A stretch of DNA of 64,000 nt from Bordetella genomosp. 13 (GCF_007679965.1 NZ_VEHL01000008.1:186001-250000); one strand, 5' to 3'; positions 27,755-36,527 are shown, counted from the stretch's first letter. Notes: a model not told the origin generated them from the sequence alone. Numbers and translations: made by a program.

Positions 27755-29484
27755 CGGCTGGGCGGCACGCGCAACAGGCGGAACACCTCGTGCCGGTCGG
27801 CCCGGCGTCCGCCGCGCCACAGTTCGTCGACGTCCTCGTCGCTGTACGCCGCCGTGCCGTCGCGCAGGCTGTTGACGGTGGTCTGCTGCAGCACCAGCGT
27901 GCAACGCACGTCGTACGGGAAATTCAGGTTGTCGAAGATCAGGAACGAGGCCCGCTGGCCCGAGCCCAGTCCCAGCCCGCGCACGCATTCGCCAGGGCGG
28001 ATGCTGGCCTGCATGGCCGCGGCCAGCTCGCCCGACACGGTGCGATAGCTGCGCGCGTAGTCGACCGCCGGCTGCCACAGCAGCACCAGCAGGATCCAGG
28101 TGGCGGCCAGGCCGCTGGCCGACAGCACCGTGCCGCGCCACAGGGCGGCCGGACGTTCGCTCAGGCGCCACTTCACCAGCAGCACCCAGGCGATGGTGAT
28201 GACCAGCGACAGCAGCACGGGGAACCAGGACATGACCGGTTCGTAGCCCAGGGTCTGGCGCGCGATGTTGTGCGCGATCTTGGGCGGCCAGCCGAAGTGC
28301 AGTGCCACCCAGCCCAGCCACGCGGTGGCCAGCGTCAGCGAAAAGCACATCACCGCGAACCAGTCCAGCGTGTTGACCACGCCGCGCCGCAGCGTGGGCA
28401 GCGAGAAGGCGGCCAGCGTGGCGCAGGGCACCGCCAGCAGTACGTATTCGGAGTCGCTGGGTTCTTCCAGGAAGAACAGCAGCAGCAGCGCGCACAGCGC
28501 CTGCATCATGGCCAGCCAGATGTGCGGCGAATAAAGCCAGCTGCGCCAGCGCCAGATGGCCAGCAGCGCCAGCGGCCAGGCGGGCCACAGATACCAGGGC
28601 AGGTCGCGCAGCGTGCGCATGGACAGGCCCAGCAGCGGCAGCGAGAACGAACTGATGTTCCAGGCCTTCCAGTTGCGGATCCAGTAGTCGCTGGCGTGCG
28701 AGGCCGGAATCCACCAGGCCAGGATCAGGACGGCGGTCAGCGCGACGACGACCGGTAGCCAGCGCACGCGCAGCCACAGCATGCTGCGCGGATGGAAGGC
28801 CAGCAGCGCGGACAGCATGATGGGCACGGCGCCGACCCAGCCGCGTGTGAGGAAGCTGCCCGCCAGTGCCAGCGCCAACGTCAGCGAACCAGTGACGGGT
28901 CGGTCCAGCATGCGCGCCAGCGAATAAAACGCCAGCGCGCCGCAGGCCATGATGGGCGGCACGACGGAGGTCTCGTGGATGCGCTGCAGGATGCCGACCG
29001 TGGCCAGCAGGATCAGCAGCGCCGCGTCGGCCAGCATGCGGCCGTAGTCGCGCGGCTCGGGCTCGCCGCCGAACGGCAGGGCCAGCGGCTGCGCCTCGGC
29101 GCGGCGGCCCAGCAGGTAGGTGCCGTACCAGATGCCCGCGGCGGTGATGCCGAACCACATCAGGTTGGGCAGGCGTCCCGCGGTGATGTCGCCCACCAGG
29201 GGCCCGAACAGCCAGACCGAGATGGCGCCTACCCACGTCAGCAGCGGGCCCTCTTCGGCATGCGCCAGGTTCCCCACCTGCGGCAGCAGCCAGGCCGCGC
29301 CGCCTTCGCGCAGCGCCGTCAGCATGGTGGCCAGGCCCACCGCGTCGTCCGTCTTCCAGGGGTCGCGCATGAACAGGCCTGCCACGATGTAGGCCAGCGA
29401 CAGGCCCAGCAGCACCAGGCGGGGCAGCTTGGCTGCGCCCAGGACGGTCAGGCGGGCGGGAGTGGAGCGCGAAATGGGAGACAC
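27751..29484 (-). CDS. GT-C family glycosyltransferase (ArnT/PMT-like)
   Basis: The 577-residue integral membrane protein has about eleven to twelve hydrophobic helices. The first periplasmic loop carries RDPWKTDDAVGLATM, the acidic catalytic region of lipid-linked glycosyltransferases of the ArnT/PMT group. Such enzymes move a sugar from a polyprenyl phosphate to lipid A, protein or another acceptor at the outer face of the inner membrane. The C-terminal soluble part (from about 480) has a globular, non-membrane character. Acceptor and sugar are unknown. It overlaps the MATE gene. Confidence 0.85.
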   Translation of the reverse strand: MSPISRSTPARLTVLGAAKLPRLVLLGLSLAYIVAGLFMRDPWKTDDAVGLATMLTALREGGAAWLLPQVGNLAHAEEGPLLTWVGAISVWLFGPLVGDITAGRLPNLMWFGITAAGIWYGTYLLGRRAEAQPLALPFGGEPEPRDYGRMLADAALLILLATVGILQRIHETSVVPPIMACGALAFYSLARMLDRPVTGSLTLALALAGSFLTRGWVGAVPIMLSALLAFHPRSMLWLRVRWLPVVVALTAVLILAWWIPASHASDYWIRNWKAWNISSFSLPLLGLSMRTLRDLPWYLWPAWPLALLAIWRWRSWLYSPHIWLAMMQALCALLLLFFLEEPSDSEYVLLAVPCATLAAFSLPTLRRGVVNTLDWFAVMCFSLTLATAWLGWVALHFGWPPKIAHNIARQTLGYEPVMSWFPVLLSLVITIAWVLLVKWRLSERPAALWRGTVLSASGLAATWILLVLLWQPAVDYARSYRTVSGELAAAMQASIRPGECVRGLGLGSGQRASFLIFDNLNFPYDVRCTLVLQQTTVNSLRDGTAAYSDEDVDELWRGGRRADRHEVFRLLRVPPSR

Positions 29485-29555
29485 GGAGCTAACTGTAATC
29501 GACGCGGACGGCCAGGGGATGAAAAATGAGGACGGACCCGCCTGCGCGGGGAAAA

Positions 29556-29581
29556 AAAAGCAGCCCGCCTGGGCTGCTTTT
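29556..29581 (-). terminator. Intrinsic terminator of rpmE2
   Basis: AAAAGCAGCCC (29556-29566) and GGGCTGCTTTT (29571-29581) form a perfect 11 bp stem. Read on the minus strand it is followed by eight T residues. It serves the leftward rpmE2 gene; the short T run on the plus strand makes it weakly bidirectional. Confidence 0.9.
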
Positions 29582-29658
29582 CGTGCCGGTTCGCCATGAC
29601 GGCGCGCGGGGCGCCATGCGGGGCGGGAAGACCGGGTCGGGAATCCGGATCAGCGAGA

Positions 29659-29925
29659 TCAGGAAGCCGACTTGACGGTGCCGGCGGTGCGGGCGAAACG
29701 GGCGCGGAACTTCTCGACGCGGCCGGTTTCGACGATGCGGGTCTGGGCGCCCGTGTAGAAGGGGTGCGACTCGGAGGTCACGTCGCACTTGAACAGCGGG
29801 TACGTCTTGCCGTCCATTTCGATGGTTTCACGGGTGCCGACGGTCGAGCGGATGACGAACTTGGTGCCGGTCTGCTGATCGACGAACACCACGTCGCGGT
29901 ATTCGGGGTGGATGCCTTCTTTCAT
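29659..29925 (-). CDS. rpmE2: 50S ribosomal protein L31, type B
   Basis: The 88-residue protein opens MKEGIHPEYRDVVFVD, the L31 type B start. It has only one Cys (LFKCDVTS), so it lacks the CxxC zinc ribbon of type A L31. The type B form needs no zinc and in several bacteria replaces the zinc form during zinc limitation. Here the gene has a normal extended -10 promoter and its own terminator. No Zur-box-like palindrome was obvious upstream, so it may be the everyday L31 of this organism. Confidence 0.97.
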   Translation of the reverse strand: MKEGIHPEYRDVVFVDQQTGTKFVIRSTVGTRETIEMDGKTYPLFKCDVTSESHPFYTGAQTRIVETGRVEKFRARFARTAGTVKSAS

Positions 29926-30042
29926 GATTCGAAGTCCTGAGGGTTGGTGGGTCGCCAGCCGGCCCTGCGCATCGTGTCAAGCCGCGGGCAAAGCCGCAGG
30001 GTAAGCACAGGCCGGCAACGTATCCAAAAAAGGTAACTCGGC

Positions 30043-30072
30043 ATTCTAGCAATGCGCGGGGGTGGGCTGCAA
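30043..30072 (-). promoter_or_regulatory. Sigma-70 promoter of rpmE2
   Basis: On the minus strand TTGCAG (30067-30072) and TAGAAT (30043-30048) are separated by 18 bp, with a TG one base before the -10 (extended -10). The box lies about 118 bp upstream of the rpmE2 start and abuts the kynA stop. Confidence 0.6.
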
Positions 30073-30077
30073 GCCCG

Positions 30078-30923
30078 TTACAGCGCCGTGCGCAGCCGCC
30101 AGATCTCGGGGAACAGCACCACCTCGATCATTTTCCGCAGGTAATCCACCCCCGACGTGCCGCCCGTGCCCCGCTTGAAGCCGATCACGCGCTCCACCGT
30201 GGTCACGTGGCGGAAACGCCACAGGCGGAACGCGTCCTCCAGGTCGGTCAGCTTTTCGCCCAGCTGATACAGGTCCCAGTACGTGTCCGGCGCGCGATAC
30301 ACCGCCAGCCAGGCCTCCTGCACGCCGTCGTCGGCCTCGTAGGGGCGGGTGAAGTCGCGCTGCAGGTGCGTGGCCGGCACCGGCAGGCCGCGCCGGGCCA
30401 GCAGGCGCAGGGCCTCGTCGTACAGCGATGGCGCCTCGTAGGCCGCCCGCACCTGCGCAAGCAGGTCGGGCCGATGCGCATGCGGCTTGAGCATGGCGGC
30501 GTTCTTGTTGCCCAGCAGGAACTCGATCTGCCGGTACTGGTAGCTCTGGAAGCCGCTGGACCGCGCCAGGTAAGGCCGCAGCGCCGAGTACTCGGGCGGC
30601 GTCATCGTGGCCAGCACGTCCCAGGCATGCACCAGCTGTTCGAGGATCTTGCTGACGCGCGCCAGCATCTTGAAGGCCGGCTGCAGGCGGTCGCCGCGCA
30701 CGGCGTCGATGGCCGCGCGCAGTTCGTGCAGCATCAGCTTCATCCAGAGTTCGCTGGTCTGGTGCTGGACGATGAACAGCATCTCGTTGTGCTCGGGCGA
30801 CAGCGGATGCTGCGCGCCCAGCAGCGCGTCCAGGTGCAGGTAGTCGCCATAGGTCATGTCGCCGGCATAGTCCAGCCTGGCCTGTTCCTGGCGCACCACG
30901 TCTTCGGAAGTCGGTCGGGTCAT
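30078..30923 (-). CDS. kynA: Tryptophan 2,3-dioxygenase
   Basis: The 281-residue protein is full length for bacterial TDO. It contains the N-terminal active-site segment YGDYLHLDALL, the QHQTSELWMKL helix, the heme-ligand region WRFRHVTTVERVIG, and the loop KRGTGGTSGV that closes over tryptophan. It opens the indole ring to N-formylkynurenine in the cytosol. It is the last gene of kynB-kynU-kynA and starts 10 bp after kynU ends, so the three are surely one operon. Confidence 0.97.
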   Translation of the reverse strand: MTRPTSEDVVRQEQARLDYAGDMTYGDYLHLDALLGAQHPLSPEHNEMLFIVQHQTSELWMKLMLHELRAAIDAVRGDRLQPAFKMLARVSKILEQLVHAWDVLATMTPPEYSALRPYLARSSGFQSYQYRQIEFLLGNKNAAMLKPHAHRPDLLAQVRAAYEAPSLYDEALRLLARRGLPVPATHLQRDFTRPYEADDGVQEAWLAVYRAPDTYWDLYQLGEKLTDLEDAFRLWRFRHVTTVERVIGFKRGTGGTSGVDYLRKMIEVVLFPEIWRLRTAL

Positions 30924-30933
30924 GGCGGCCTCC

Positions 30934-32190
30934 TCAGGTCACGGCGGCCTGGCGCTGGAAGCGTGGCTCGCGCCACAGCCCCTGGTCCAGCACCTGCTGC
31001 AGGCGCTCGACGGCCTCCCACACGTCTACATAGCGCGTGTACAGCGGCGTGAAGCCGAAGCGCAGCACGTCGGGGGCGCGGAAGTCGCCGATCACGCCGC
31101 GCTCGATCAGCGCCTGCACGATGGCGTAGGCGCCTTCCTGGCGCGCGAAGCAGACCTGGCTGCCGCGCTGCGCGGGATCGCGCGGGCTGGCCAGCGTCAG
31201 GCCGTGGTCCGCGCAGCGGGCCTCGACCAGATCGATGAACAGGCTGGTCAGCGCCACCGACTTCTCGCGCAGCGCCTGCATGCCGCCCAGCGGCTCGGCG
31301 GCCAGCAGGGTGTCGATGCCGCATTCCAGCGCCGTCATCGACAGCAGCGCGGGCGTGCCGCACAGATAGCGGCCGATGCCCGGCGCGGGCTGGTAGTCCG
31401 GCGTGAACTGGAACGGCGCCGCGTGGCCCATCCAGCCCGACAGCGGTTGCCGCATGCGGTCGGCGTGGCTCGCATGCGCCCACACGAAGGCCGGCGCGCC
31501 CGGGCCGCCGTTCAAGTACTTGTAGCCGCAGCCCACCGCGAAGTCGGCCTGCGCGCCGTTCAGGTCCACCGGCACCGCGCCCGCCGAATGCGCCAGGTCC
31601 CAGACGGCCAGCGCGCCCACCGCGTGCGCGGCCCGCGTGATGCCCGCCATGTCGTGCATGCGGCCGGTGCGATAGTTCACGTGCGTCAGCATCAGCACCG
31701 CCACGCGCTCGTCCAGTTGGCCCACGATCTCGTCGGGCTCCAGCAGATCCAGCGTCATGCCGTGCTGGCGCGCCAGCTCCTCGGCGATGTACAGGTCGGT
31801 GGGGAAGTTGCTGCGTTCGCTGAGGATGCGCGTGCGGCCCGGCGCGTCGGCCCGCGCCAGGCCCAGCGCCGCGGACATCACCTTGAACAGGTTCACCGAG
31901 GTCGAGTCGGCCACCACCAGTTCGTCCTGTCCGGCGCCCACCAGGCGGGCGATCTTGTTGCCCAGCCGTTGCGGCAGGTCGATCCAGCCGGCGTCGTTCC
32001 AGCTGCGGATCAGGCCCTGGCCCCACTCCTGCGTCACGGCCTCCTGCACGCGCGCCGCGGTGGCGCGCGGCAGCACGCCCAGCGAATTGCCGTCCAGGTA
32101 GATCTCGTCGTCGTTCAGCTGGAACTGGCCGCGCAGTCCGCGCAGGCGATCCTCGTCGTCCTGCCGCAGGCAGGAAGTCTTGTCTTTCAT
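30934..32190 (-). CDS. kynU: Kynureninase
   Basis: The 418-residue PLP enzyme carries YLDGNSLG near residue 31, the PLP-binding lysine in CGYKYLNGGPG near 230, and the segments SNFPTD and DLAHSAG. It cleaves kynurenine to anthranilate and L-alanine. It lies between kynB (29 bp upstream) and kynA (10 bp downstream). Together the three enzymes convert tryptophan to anthranilate, which may feed quinolone-type signals or anthranilate breakdown; neither route is in the window. Confidence 0.96.
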   Translation of the reverse strand: MKDKTSCLRQDDEDRLRGLRGQFQLNDDEIYLDGNSLGVLPRATAARVQEAVTQEWGQGLIRSWNDAGWIDLPQRLGNKIARLVGAGQDELVVADSTSVNLFKVMSAALGLARADAPGRTRILSERSNFPTDLYIAEELARQHGMTLDLLEPDEIVGQLDERVAVLMLTHVNYRTGRMHDMAGITRAAHAVGALAVWDLAHSAGAVPVDLNGAQADFAVGCGYKYLNGGPGAPAFVWAHASHADRMRQPLSGWMGHAAPFQFTPDYQPAPGIGRYLCGTPALLSMTALECGIDTLLAAEPLGGMQALREKSVALTSLFIDLVEARCADHGLTLASPRDPAQRGSQVCFARQEGAYAIVQALIERGVIGDFRAPDVLRFGFTPLYTRYVDVWEAVERLQQVLDQGLWREPRFQRQAAVT

Positions 32191-32219
32191 GCTGTCCTCT
32201 TCTGTTGAGGAAGATCGGA

Positions 32220-32849
32220 TCAGTCCAGCGCGCGCAACACGGCGCGCACCGGACTGGCGTCGGCCTGGGCCAGCGCCAGCGGCAGGGCGATCAGTTCGTA
32301 ATCGCCTTCCGGCACGTCGTCCAGCAGCAGGTTTTCCAGGACGCGCATGTCGCGCCGCAGGATGACGTGGTGGCTGTCCAGGGTCTTGCTGGACGCGGGG
32401 TCGATGCTGGGGGTGTCCAAGCCGATCAGCATGACGCCGCGCTCGGCCAGCCATTCGATGGTCTGCGGCGCGTAGGCGGAGAAATCGTCGGTCCACCAGT
32501 GCACGGCGGCATGCTGCGCGGTGCGCACCAGCACGCGAGGCGGCAGTCCGCCGATGGCATGCTGCAGGTGTTCGGGCAGGATCAGGGGACCGCGGCCGAT
32601 GGCATGGATGACGCGACAAGGCCCCAGGAACGGTTCGAGCGACAGCGCGCCGATGGCCGGCGCCCCGTTGCGGTAGTGCAGCGGCGCATCGGCGTGCGCG
32701 CCGATGTGCGGCGACATCGTGATCTCGCTGACGTTGACGGGGCACGGCGGCGTCAACGTCCACTTCCATTGCTGGCGATACGGCGTGTCGCCGGGGAACA
32801 CCGGCGAGTCGGCCGAAACCTGCGGCGAGATGTCCCAGAGGCGCTTCAT
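32220..32849 (-). CDS. kynB: Kynurenine formamidase
   Basis: The 209-residue protein has the metal-binding HxGxHxD motif (SPHIGAHADAPLHY, about residues 48-61) and the opening LWDISPQVS typical of KynB. It hydrolyses N-formylkynurenine to kynurenine and formate. It is the first gene of the kyn operon; the ATG at 32849 (MKRLWDISP) matches the family start. The Lrp-type activator gene kynR, often divergent from kyn operons, is not next to it; radC lies upstream instead. Confidence 0.95.
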   Translation of the reverse strand: MKRLWDISPQVSADSPVFPGDTPYRQQWKWTLTPPCPVNVSEITMSPHIGAHADAPLHYRNGAPAIGALSLEPFLGPCRVIHAIGRGPLILPEHLQHAIGGLPPRVLVRTAQHAAVHWWTDDFSAYAPQTIEWLAERGVMLIGLDTPSIDPASSKTLDSHHVILRRDMRVLENLLLDDVPEGDYELIALPLALAQADASPVRAVLRALD

Positions 32850-32970
32850 GGAAACCGGAAGGGGCGGATGTCCTGGATGGAGGGCGGGGGGAGGCTTGCC
32901 GGCCCCGCTTTTTTCGCATGATACCGGCAACGGCGGCCCGTGCGATAGCGCGCACCCGTGTTCCCGCGCG

Positions 32971-33648
32971 CTACATCAGCCCCAGCTGCGCCATCGACAC
33001 CACCTGGTCCGCTGCCACGATCAGGTGATCCACCAGCCGCACGTCGACCAGCGCCAGCGCCTGGCGCAGCCGCAGCGTCAGTTCGCGGTCGGAGGGGCTG
33101 GGCTGGGCCAGGCCCGAAGGATGATTGTGCGCCAGGATCAGCGCGGCGGCATGATGGCGCAGCGCTTCGCGCACCACCTCGCGGGGATACACCGAGGCCT
33201 GCGCCAGCGTGCCGCGCGCCAGTTCGCCGCAGGCGATCAGGTTCAGCTGGTTGTCCAGGTACAGGGCGATGCAGTGCTCCACCGTGCGGTGGCTCAGCGC
33301 GGTGCGGCAGTACAGCTTGACGTTGTCGGGATGGTTCATCGACGGCCGGCCGACCAGGTCTTCCTCGATGGCGCGCCGCGCCAGCTCCAGCACCGCCGCC
33401 AGCGCGCAGGCCTTGGCGGCGCCCAGGCCCGGCTCCTGGCACAGCTCGGCCGGCGTGGCGCGGAACAGCCCGCGCAGGCCGCCGAAGCGCCCCATCAGCC
33501 GGCGGCCCAGTTCGACGGCGTTCAGGCCCGGCGCGCCGGTGCGCAGCGCCACCGCCAGCAGCTCGGAATCGTGCAGCGCCGCCGCGCCCTGGCGCAGCAG
33601 GCGCTCTCTCGGGCGCTCGTGTTCGGGCATGCTTTCCGCGAGCTTCAT
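32971..33648 (-). CDS. radC: RadC/JAB1-MPN domain protein
   Basis: The 225-residue protein has an N-terminal helix-hairpin-helix region (about 25-95). A JAMM-like metalloprotease domain follows with ALILAHNHPSGLAQPSPSD near residue 170, which carries the HxH and downstream Asp ligands. RadC's cellular role is unclear despite the historic DNA-repair name. I chose the ATG at 33648 because GGAGG lies just upstream and the length then matches the family; the longer frame to 33741 adds a non-conserved leader. It is divergent from fkpB. Confidence 0.94.
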   Translation of the reverse strand: MKLAESMPEHERPRERLLRQGAAALHDSELLAVALRTGAPGLNAVELGRRLMGRFGGLRGLFRATPAELCQEPGLGAAKACALAAVLELARRAIEEDLVGRPSMNHPDNVKLYCRTALSHRTVEHCIALYLDNQLNLIACGELARGTLAQASVYPREVVREALRHHAAALILAHNHPSGLAQPSPSDRELTLRLRQALALVDVRLVDHLIVAADQVVSMAQLGLM

Positions 33649-33754
33649 GGCAGCCTCCGCGAGGGCCGGCAAGGGGAAAAACGGCAAGGGCGTGGTGGGG
33701 ATCTCATTAGGCTCTAAAATCGGTGTTTTACGATTGCCCATACGGTGGCAGATC

Positions 33755-34231
33755 TTGAACGCCGCATCTTCCGAAGTGAATGCTTTGATCCGTCCGGATT
33801 CCTACCTAACCCTCCATTACCGCATCGTGCTGGCCTCGGGCCCGGCCGAAGGCTCGGTGTTCGCCGACACCTTCGACGGCCGGCCCGCCACGCTGCAGAT
33901 GGGCAGCGGCCAGTGGGCCCCCGGCCTGGAAGCCGCGCTGCTGGGCCACGCCGAGGGCGAGCGCTTCAGCGTCACCCTGGCGCCCGCCGATGCCTATGGC
34001 GAGCGCAACCCCGAGCTCATCCAGCGCGTCACGCGCGGCATGCTGGCAGAGCACGCCGGCGCCGACGCCACCTTCGAGCCGGGCGACCTGGTCGAATTCG
34101 CCGCGCCCAACGGCGGCCGCTACTCCGGCATCCTGAAAGAGATCAACGACGACTGGGCGCTGTTCGACTTCAACCATCCGATGGCCGGCGCGTCCCTGCG
34201 GATCGACGTCGCCATCCTGGGAGTCCTCTGA
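33755..34231 (+). CDS. fkpB: FKBP-type peptidyl-prolyl isomerase, SlpA/FkpB type
   Basis: The 158-residue protein is a SlyD/FkpB-type FKBP. It opens YLTLHYRIVL, has the active-site strand region FADTFDGRPATLQMGSGQ and AYGERNPELIQRV, and carries an inserted flap domain (about 80-130). It assists proline-limited folding in the cytosol. The start is uncertain: a TTG at 33755, a GTG at 33776 and a TTG at 33785 are all in frame, and none has a good ribosome-binding site. Its stop overlaps the ispH start by one base (TGATG), a pairing common in Proteobacteria. Confidence 0.88.
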   Translation: MNAASSEVNALIRPDSYLTLHYRIVLASGPAEGSVFADTFDGRPATLQMGSGQWAPGLEAALLGHAEGERFSVTLAPADAYGERNPELIQRVTRGMLAEHAGADATFEPGDLVEFAAPNGGRYSGILKEINDDWALFDFNHPMAGASLRIDVAILGVL

Positions 34232-35208
34232 TGCAGACCGTCGCCGTCACCCGCGCCGATGCCGAAGTCCTGCTGGCCCAGCCGCGCGGCTTCTGCGCCG
34301 GCGTGGACCGCGCCATCGACATCGTCGAGCGCGCGCTCGAACTGCATGGCGCGCCCATCTACGTGCGCCACGAGATCGTGCACAACCGCTACGTGGTGGC
34401 CGACCTGCGCGCCAAGGGCGCGATCTTCATCGATGAGCTGGAAGACGCGCCGTCCGGCGCCATCGTGGTGTTCTCCGCGCACGGCGTCTCCAAGGCCGTG
34501 CGCGCCGAGGCCGAGTCGCGCGGCCAGCGCGTGTTCGACGCCACGTGTCCCCTGGTCACCAAGGTGCACATCGAGGTCGCGCGGATGCGCGCCGCGGGCC
34601 GCGAGATCGTCATGATCGGCCACAAGGGCCACCCCGAGGTCGAGGGCACGCTGGGCCAGGCCGAAGGCGGCGGCATGTACCTGGTCGAGACGGTCGAGGA
34701 CGTGGCCGCGCTGCGGGTGCGCGATCCGGACAACATGGCCTACGTCACCCAGACCACGCTGTCGGTGGACGACGCGGCCGTGGTCGCGGCCGCCCTGAAG
34801 GCGCGCTTTCCCACCATCGTCGAGCCCAAGAAAAGCGACATCTGCTATGCCACGCAGAACCGCCAGGACGCGGTCAAGATCATGGCGCCCGAGTGCGATC
34901 TGGTGCTGGTGGTGGGCAGCCCGAACAGCTCCAACTCCAACCGCCTGCGCGAAGTGGCGCAGCGGCTGGGCGCGGCCGCCTATCTGGTCGACGGCGCCGA
35001 GGCCATCGACGCTGCCTGGCTGGAAGGCCGCCAGCGCATCGGCATCACGGCCGGCGCGTCGGCGCCCGAAGTGCTGGTGCAGCAGGTGATCGAGCGCGTG
35101 AAGGAACTGGGCGCCGTGTCCGTGCGCACCATGCCCGGCCTGGAAGAGAACGTGGCCTTCCCGTTGCCCAAGGAGCTGTCGCGCAAGGCGACGACCGCCG
35201 GGCAGTGA
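34231..35208 (+). CDS. ispH: 4-hydroxy-3-methylbut-2-enyl diphosphate reductase
   Basis: The 325-residue protein has the three iron-sulfur cysteines of IspH: Cys22 in PRGFCAGVDRA, one in DATCPLVTKVH and one in SDICYATQNRQ. The substrate-binding SPNSSNSNRL and AGASAPE motifs are also present. It makes IPP and DMAPP in the last step of the MEP pathway, which also feeds the farnesyl diphosphate used by HpnCDE. It is translationally linked to fkpB. Confidence 0.97.
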   Translation: MQTVAVTRADAEVLLAQPRGFCAGVDRAIDIVERALELHGAPIYVRHEIVHNRYVVADLRAKGAIFIDELEDAPSGAIVVFSAHGVSKAVRAEAESRGQRVFDATCPLVTKVHIEVARMRAAGREIVMIGHKGHPEVEGTLGQAEGGGMYLVETVEDVAALRVRDPDNMAYVTQTTLSVDDAAVVAAALKARFPTIVEPKKSDICYATQNRQDAVKIMAPECDLVLVVGSPNSSNSNRLREVAQRLGAAAYLVDGAEAIDAAWLEGRQRIGITAGASAPEVLVQQVIERVKELGAVSVRTMPGLEENVAFPLPKELSRKATTAGQ

Positions 35209-35219
35209 TGGAATGACCG

Positions 35220-35352
35220 GGGGAGGCGATCTTCCGGGAGACGATCCTTCTGCGGCAGTCTCCTGGAAGAGATCCTCCCGAGGATGGAAATCCTCGGGGC
35301 GGATTCCCCGGAACGGCATCCCGGGCCTGCCGGCCGGGATCGCCAGGCGATC
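35220..35352. repeat. Cluster of four consecutive hairpins between ispH and maiA
   Basis: Four stem-loops follow one another. The first is an imperfect stem of about 20 bp pairing 35220-35243 with 35257-35278. The second is CCGAGGAT / ATCCTCGG (35278-35298). The third is ATCCCGG / CCGGGAT (35318-35340). The fourth is GATCGCC / GGCGATC (35338-35352). No T tract follows, so this is not a standard terminator. It could be a structured 3' or 5' untranslated region. Confidence 0.6.
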
Positions 35353-35427
35353 GCCGCGGCCCACGCGGCGCAGACCAGCATGCCAATCGCGCCGCCTCGG
35401 GGCGGCGCATCGAGGAGACGACACTAC

Positions 35428-36072
35428 ATGCAGCTGTACAGTTATTTCCGCAGCTCGGCCGCCTACCGCGTCCGCATCGCCCTGAACCTGAAGGGCCTGA
35501 CCGCCGACTACATGCCCGTGCACCTGCTGAAGGACGGCGGGCAGCAACTGGCGCCGGCGTACCGCCAGCTCAATCCCAACGCGCTGGTGCCGACCCTGGT
35601 CGATGGCGACCTGACGTTGGGCCAGTCGCTGGCCATCATCGAATACCTGGACGAGATCCATCCGCAGCCGGCGATGCTGCCGTCCGACGCCGCCGGTCGC
35701 GCCCGCGTGCGCGCCATCGCGCTGACGCTGGCCTGCGACATCCATCCGCTGAACAACCTGCGCGTGCTTAAGTACCTGAAGCACGACATGAAGGTAGGCG
35801 AGGACGCCAAGAACGAGTGGTACCGCCACTGGATCGACGTGGGCTTGGGCGGCCTGGAGCAGATGCTGGCCGGCTCGCCGCAAACGGGCCGTTTCTGCCA
35901 CGGCGACACGCCCACATTGGCGGACCTGTGCCTGGTGCCGCAGATTTTCAACGCGCGGCGCTTCGATTGCGATCTGTCGGCGTTTCCCACGCTGCTGCGC
36001 ATCGATGCGGCCTGCCAGGAACTGAAGGCGTTCCAGGACGCGGCGCCCGAGAACCAGCCTGACGCAGAGTAG
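35428..36072 (+). CDS. maiA: Maleylacetoacetate isomerase (zeta-class GST)
   Basis: The 214-residue protein begins with the zeta-class glutathione-binding motif YFRSSAAYRVRIALN. It has the thioredoxin-like NPNALVPTLVDGDLTLGQSLAIIEYLDE region, quoted in pieces: LVPTLVDGD and LGQSLAIIEYLDE. An all-helical C-terminal half follows. MaiA isomerises maleylacetoacetate to fumarylacetoacetate in tyrosine breakdown. No fumarylacetoacetase or homogentisate dioxygenase is nearby, so it is a lone gene here. It is closed by its own terminator. Confidence 0.93.
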   Translation: MQLYSYFRSSAAYRVRIALNLKGLTADYMPVHLLKDGGQQLAPAYRQLNPNALVPTLVDGDLTLGQSLAIIEYLDEIHPQPAMLPSDAAGRARVRAIALTLACDIHPLNNLRVLKYLKHDMKVGEDAKNEWYRHWIDVGLGGLEQMLAGSPQTGRFCHGDTPTLADLCLVPQIFNARRFDCDLSAFPTLLRIDAACQELKAFQDAAPENQPDAE

Positions 36073-36115
36073 GGCGCAGCCCAGCGTTGCGGCCTGATCC
36101 GCCGCGGTATGCAAG

Positions 36116-36139
36116 GGCAGCTCCTGGGGCTGCCTTTTT
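36116..36139 (+). terminator. Intrinsic terminator of maiA
   Basis: GGCAGC (36116-36121) pairs with GCTGCC (36129-36134) and is followed at once by TTTTT, 44 bp after the maiA stop. Confidence 0.8.
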
Positions 36140-36191
36140 GTACGCCGTTGGCGCGGTCTGCTGCGGCTGAAGCAAAGTATCGGCGCAAAGC

Positions 36192-36222
36192 AAAAGGGCA
36201 GCCCCGTAAGGGCTGCCCTTTT
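36192..36222. terminator. Bidirectional terminator between maiA and tRNA-Thr
   Basis: AAAAGGGCAGCCC (36192-36204) and GGGCTGCCCTTTT (36210-36222) form a perfect 13 bp stem with A/T runs on both sides. It ends the leftward tRNA-Thr transcript and backs up the maiA terminator. Confidence 0.88.
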
Positions 36223-36229
36223 CACTTTT

Positions 36230-36305
36230 TGGTGCCGGAGATAGGAGTCGAACCTACGACCTTCGCATTACGAATGCGCTGCTCTACCAACTGAGCTACA
36301 CCGGC
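36230..36305 (-). tRNA. tRNA-Thr (anticodon CGT)
   Basis: The 76-base minus-strand sequence folds as a cloverleaf: acceptor GCCGGTG, D-arm GCTC/GAGC, anticodon loop TTCGTAA, T-loop GGTTCGACTCC and an encoded CCA. The anticodon CGT reads ACG (Thr). The core closely recalls E. coli thrW. Confidence 0.97.
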
Positions 36306-36399
36306 AAAAACCGAAATCTTTTCGCTGTTTTGCTTCTGTCGATCCTGCCTTTTTCCTTGCGGAGTTTTGGCGCTTTCGTCTTCAGCAGCGAAGACCGCA

Positions 36400-36428
36400 A
36401 TCTTACCATGAATTTTTCAAACGGGTAA
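36400..36428 (-). promoter_or_regulatory. Sigma-70 promoter of tRNA-Thr
   Basis: On the minus strand TTACCC (36423-36428) and TAAGAT (36400-36405) are 17 bp apart, with TG one base before the -10. Transcription would start about 90 bp before the mature tRNA end. Confidence 0.55.
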
Positions 36429-36527
36429 AGATGTATTGCGAAATCGGCGGGCGCCTGTCGCCGTGCCTCGCAAGCCGGAAAGCCGGTGCGGCCGGAACGT
36501 TTTCGGATGCCTGGGCAACCGCCTTGC

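Noticed and set aside
36109..36294. Plus-strand open frame across the tRNA-Thr gene
   Set aside because: Its end (EIGVEPTTFALRM) is another typical tRNA read-through artefact, and it crosses two terminators.
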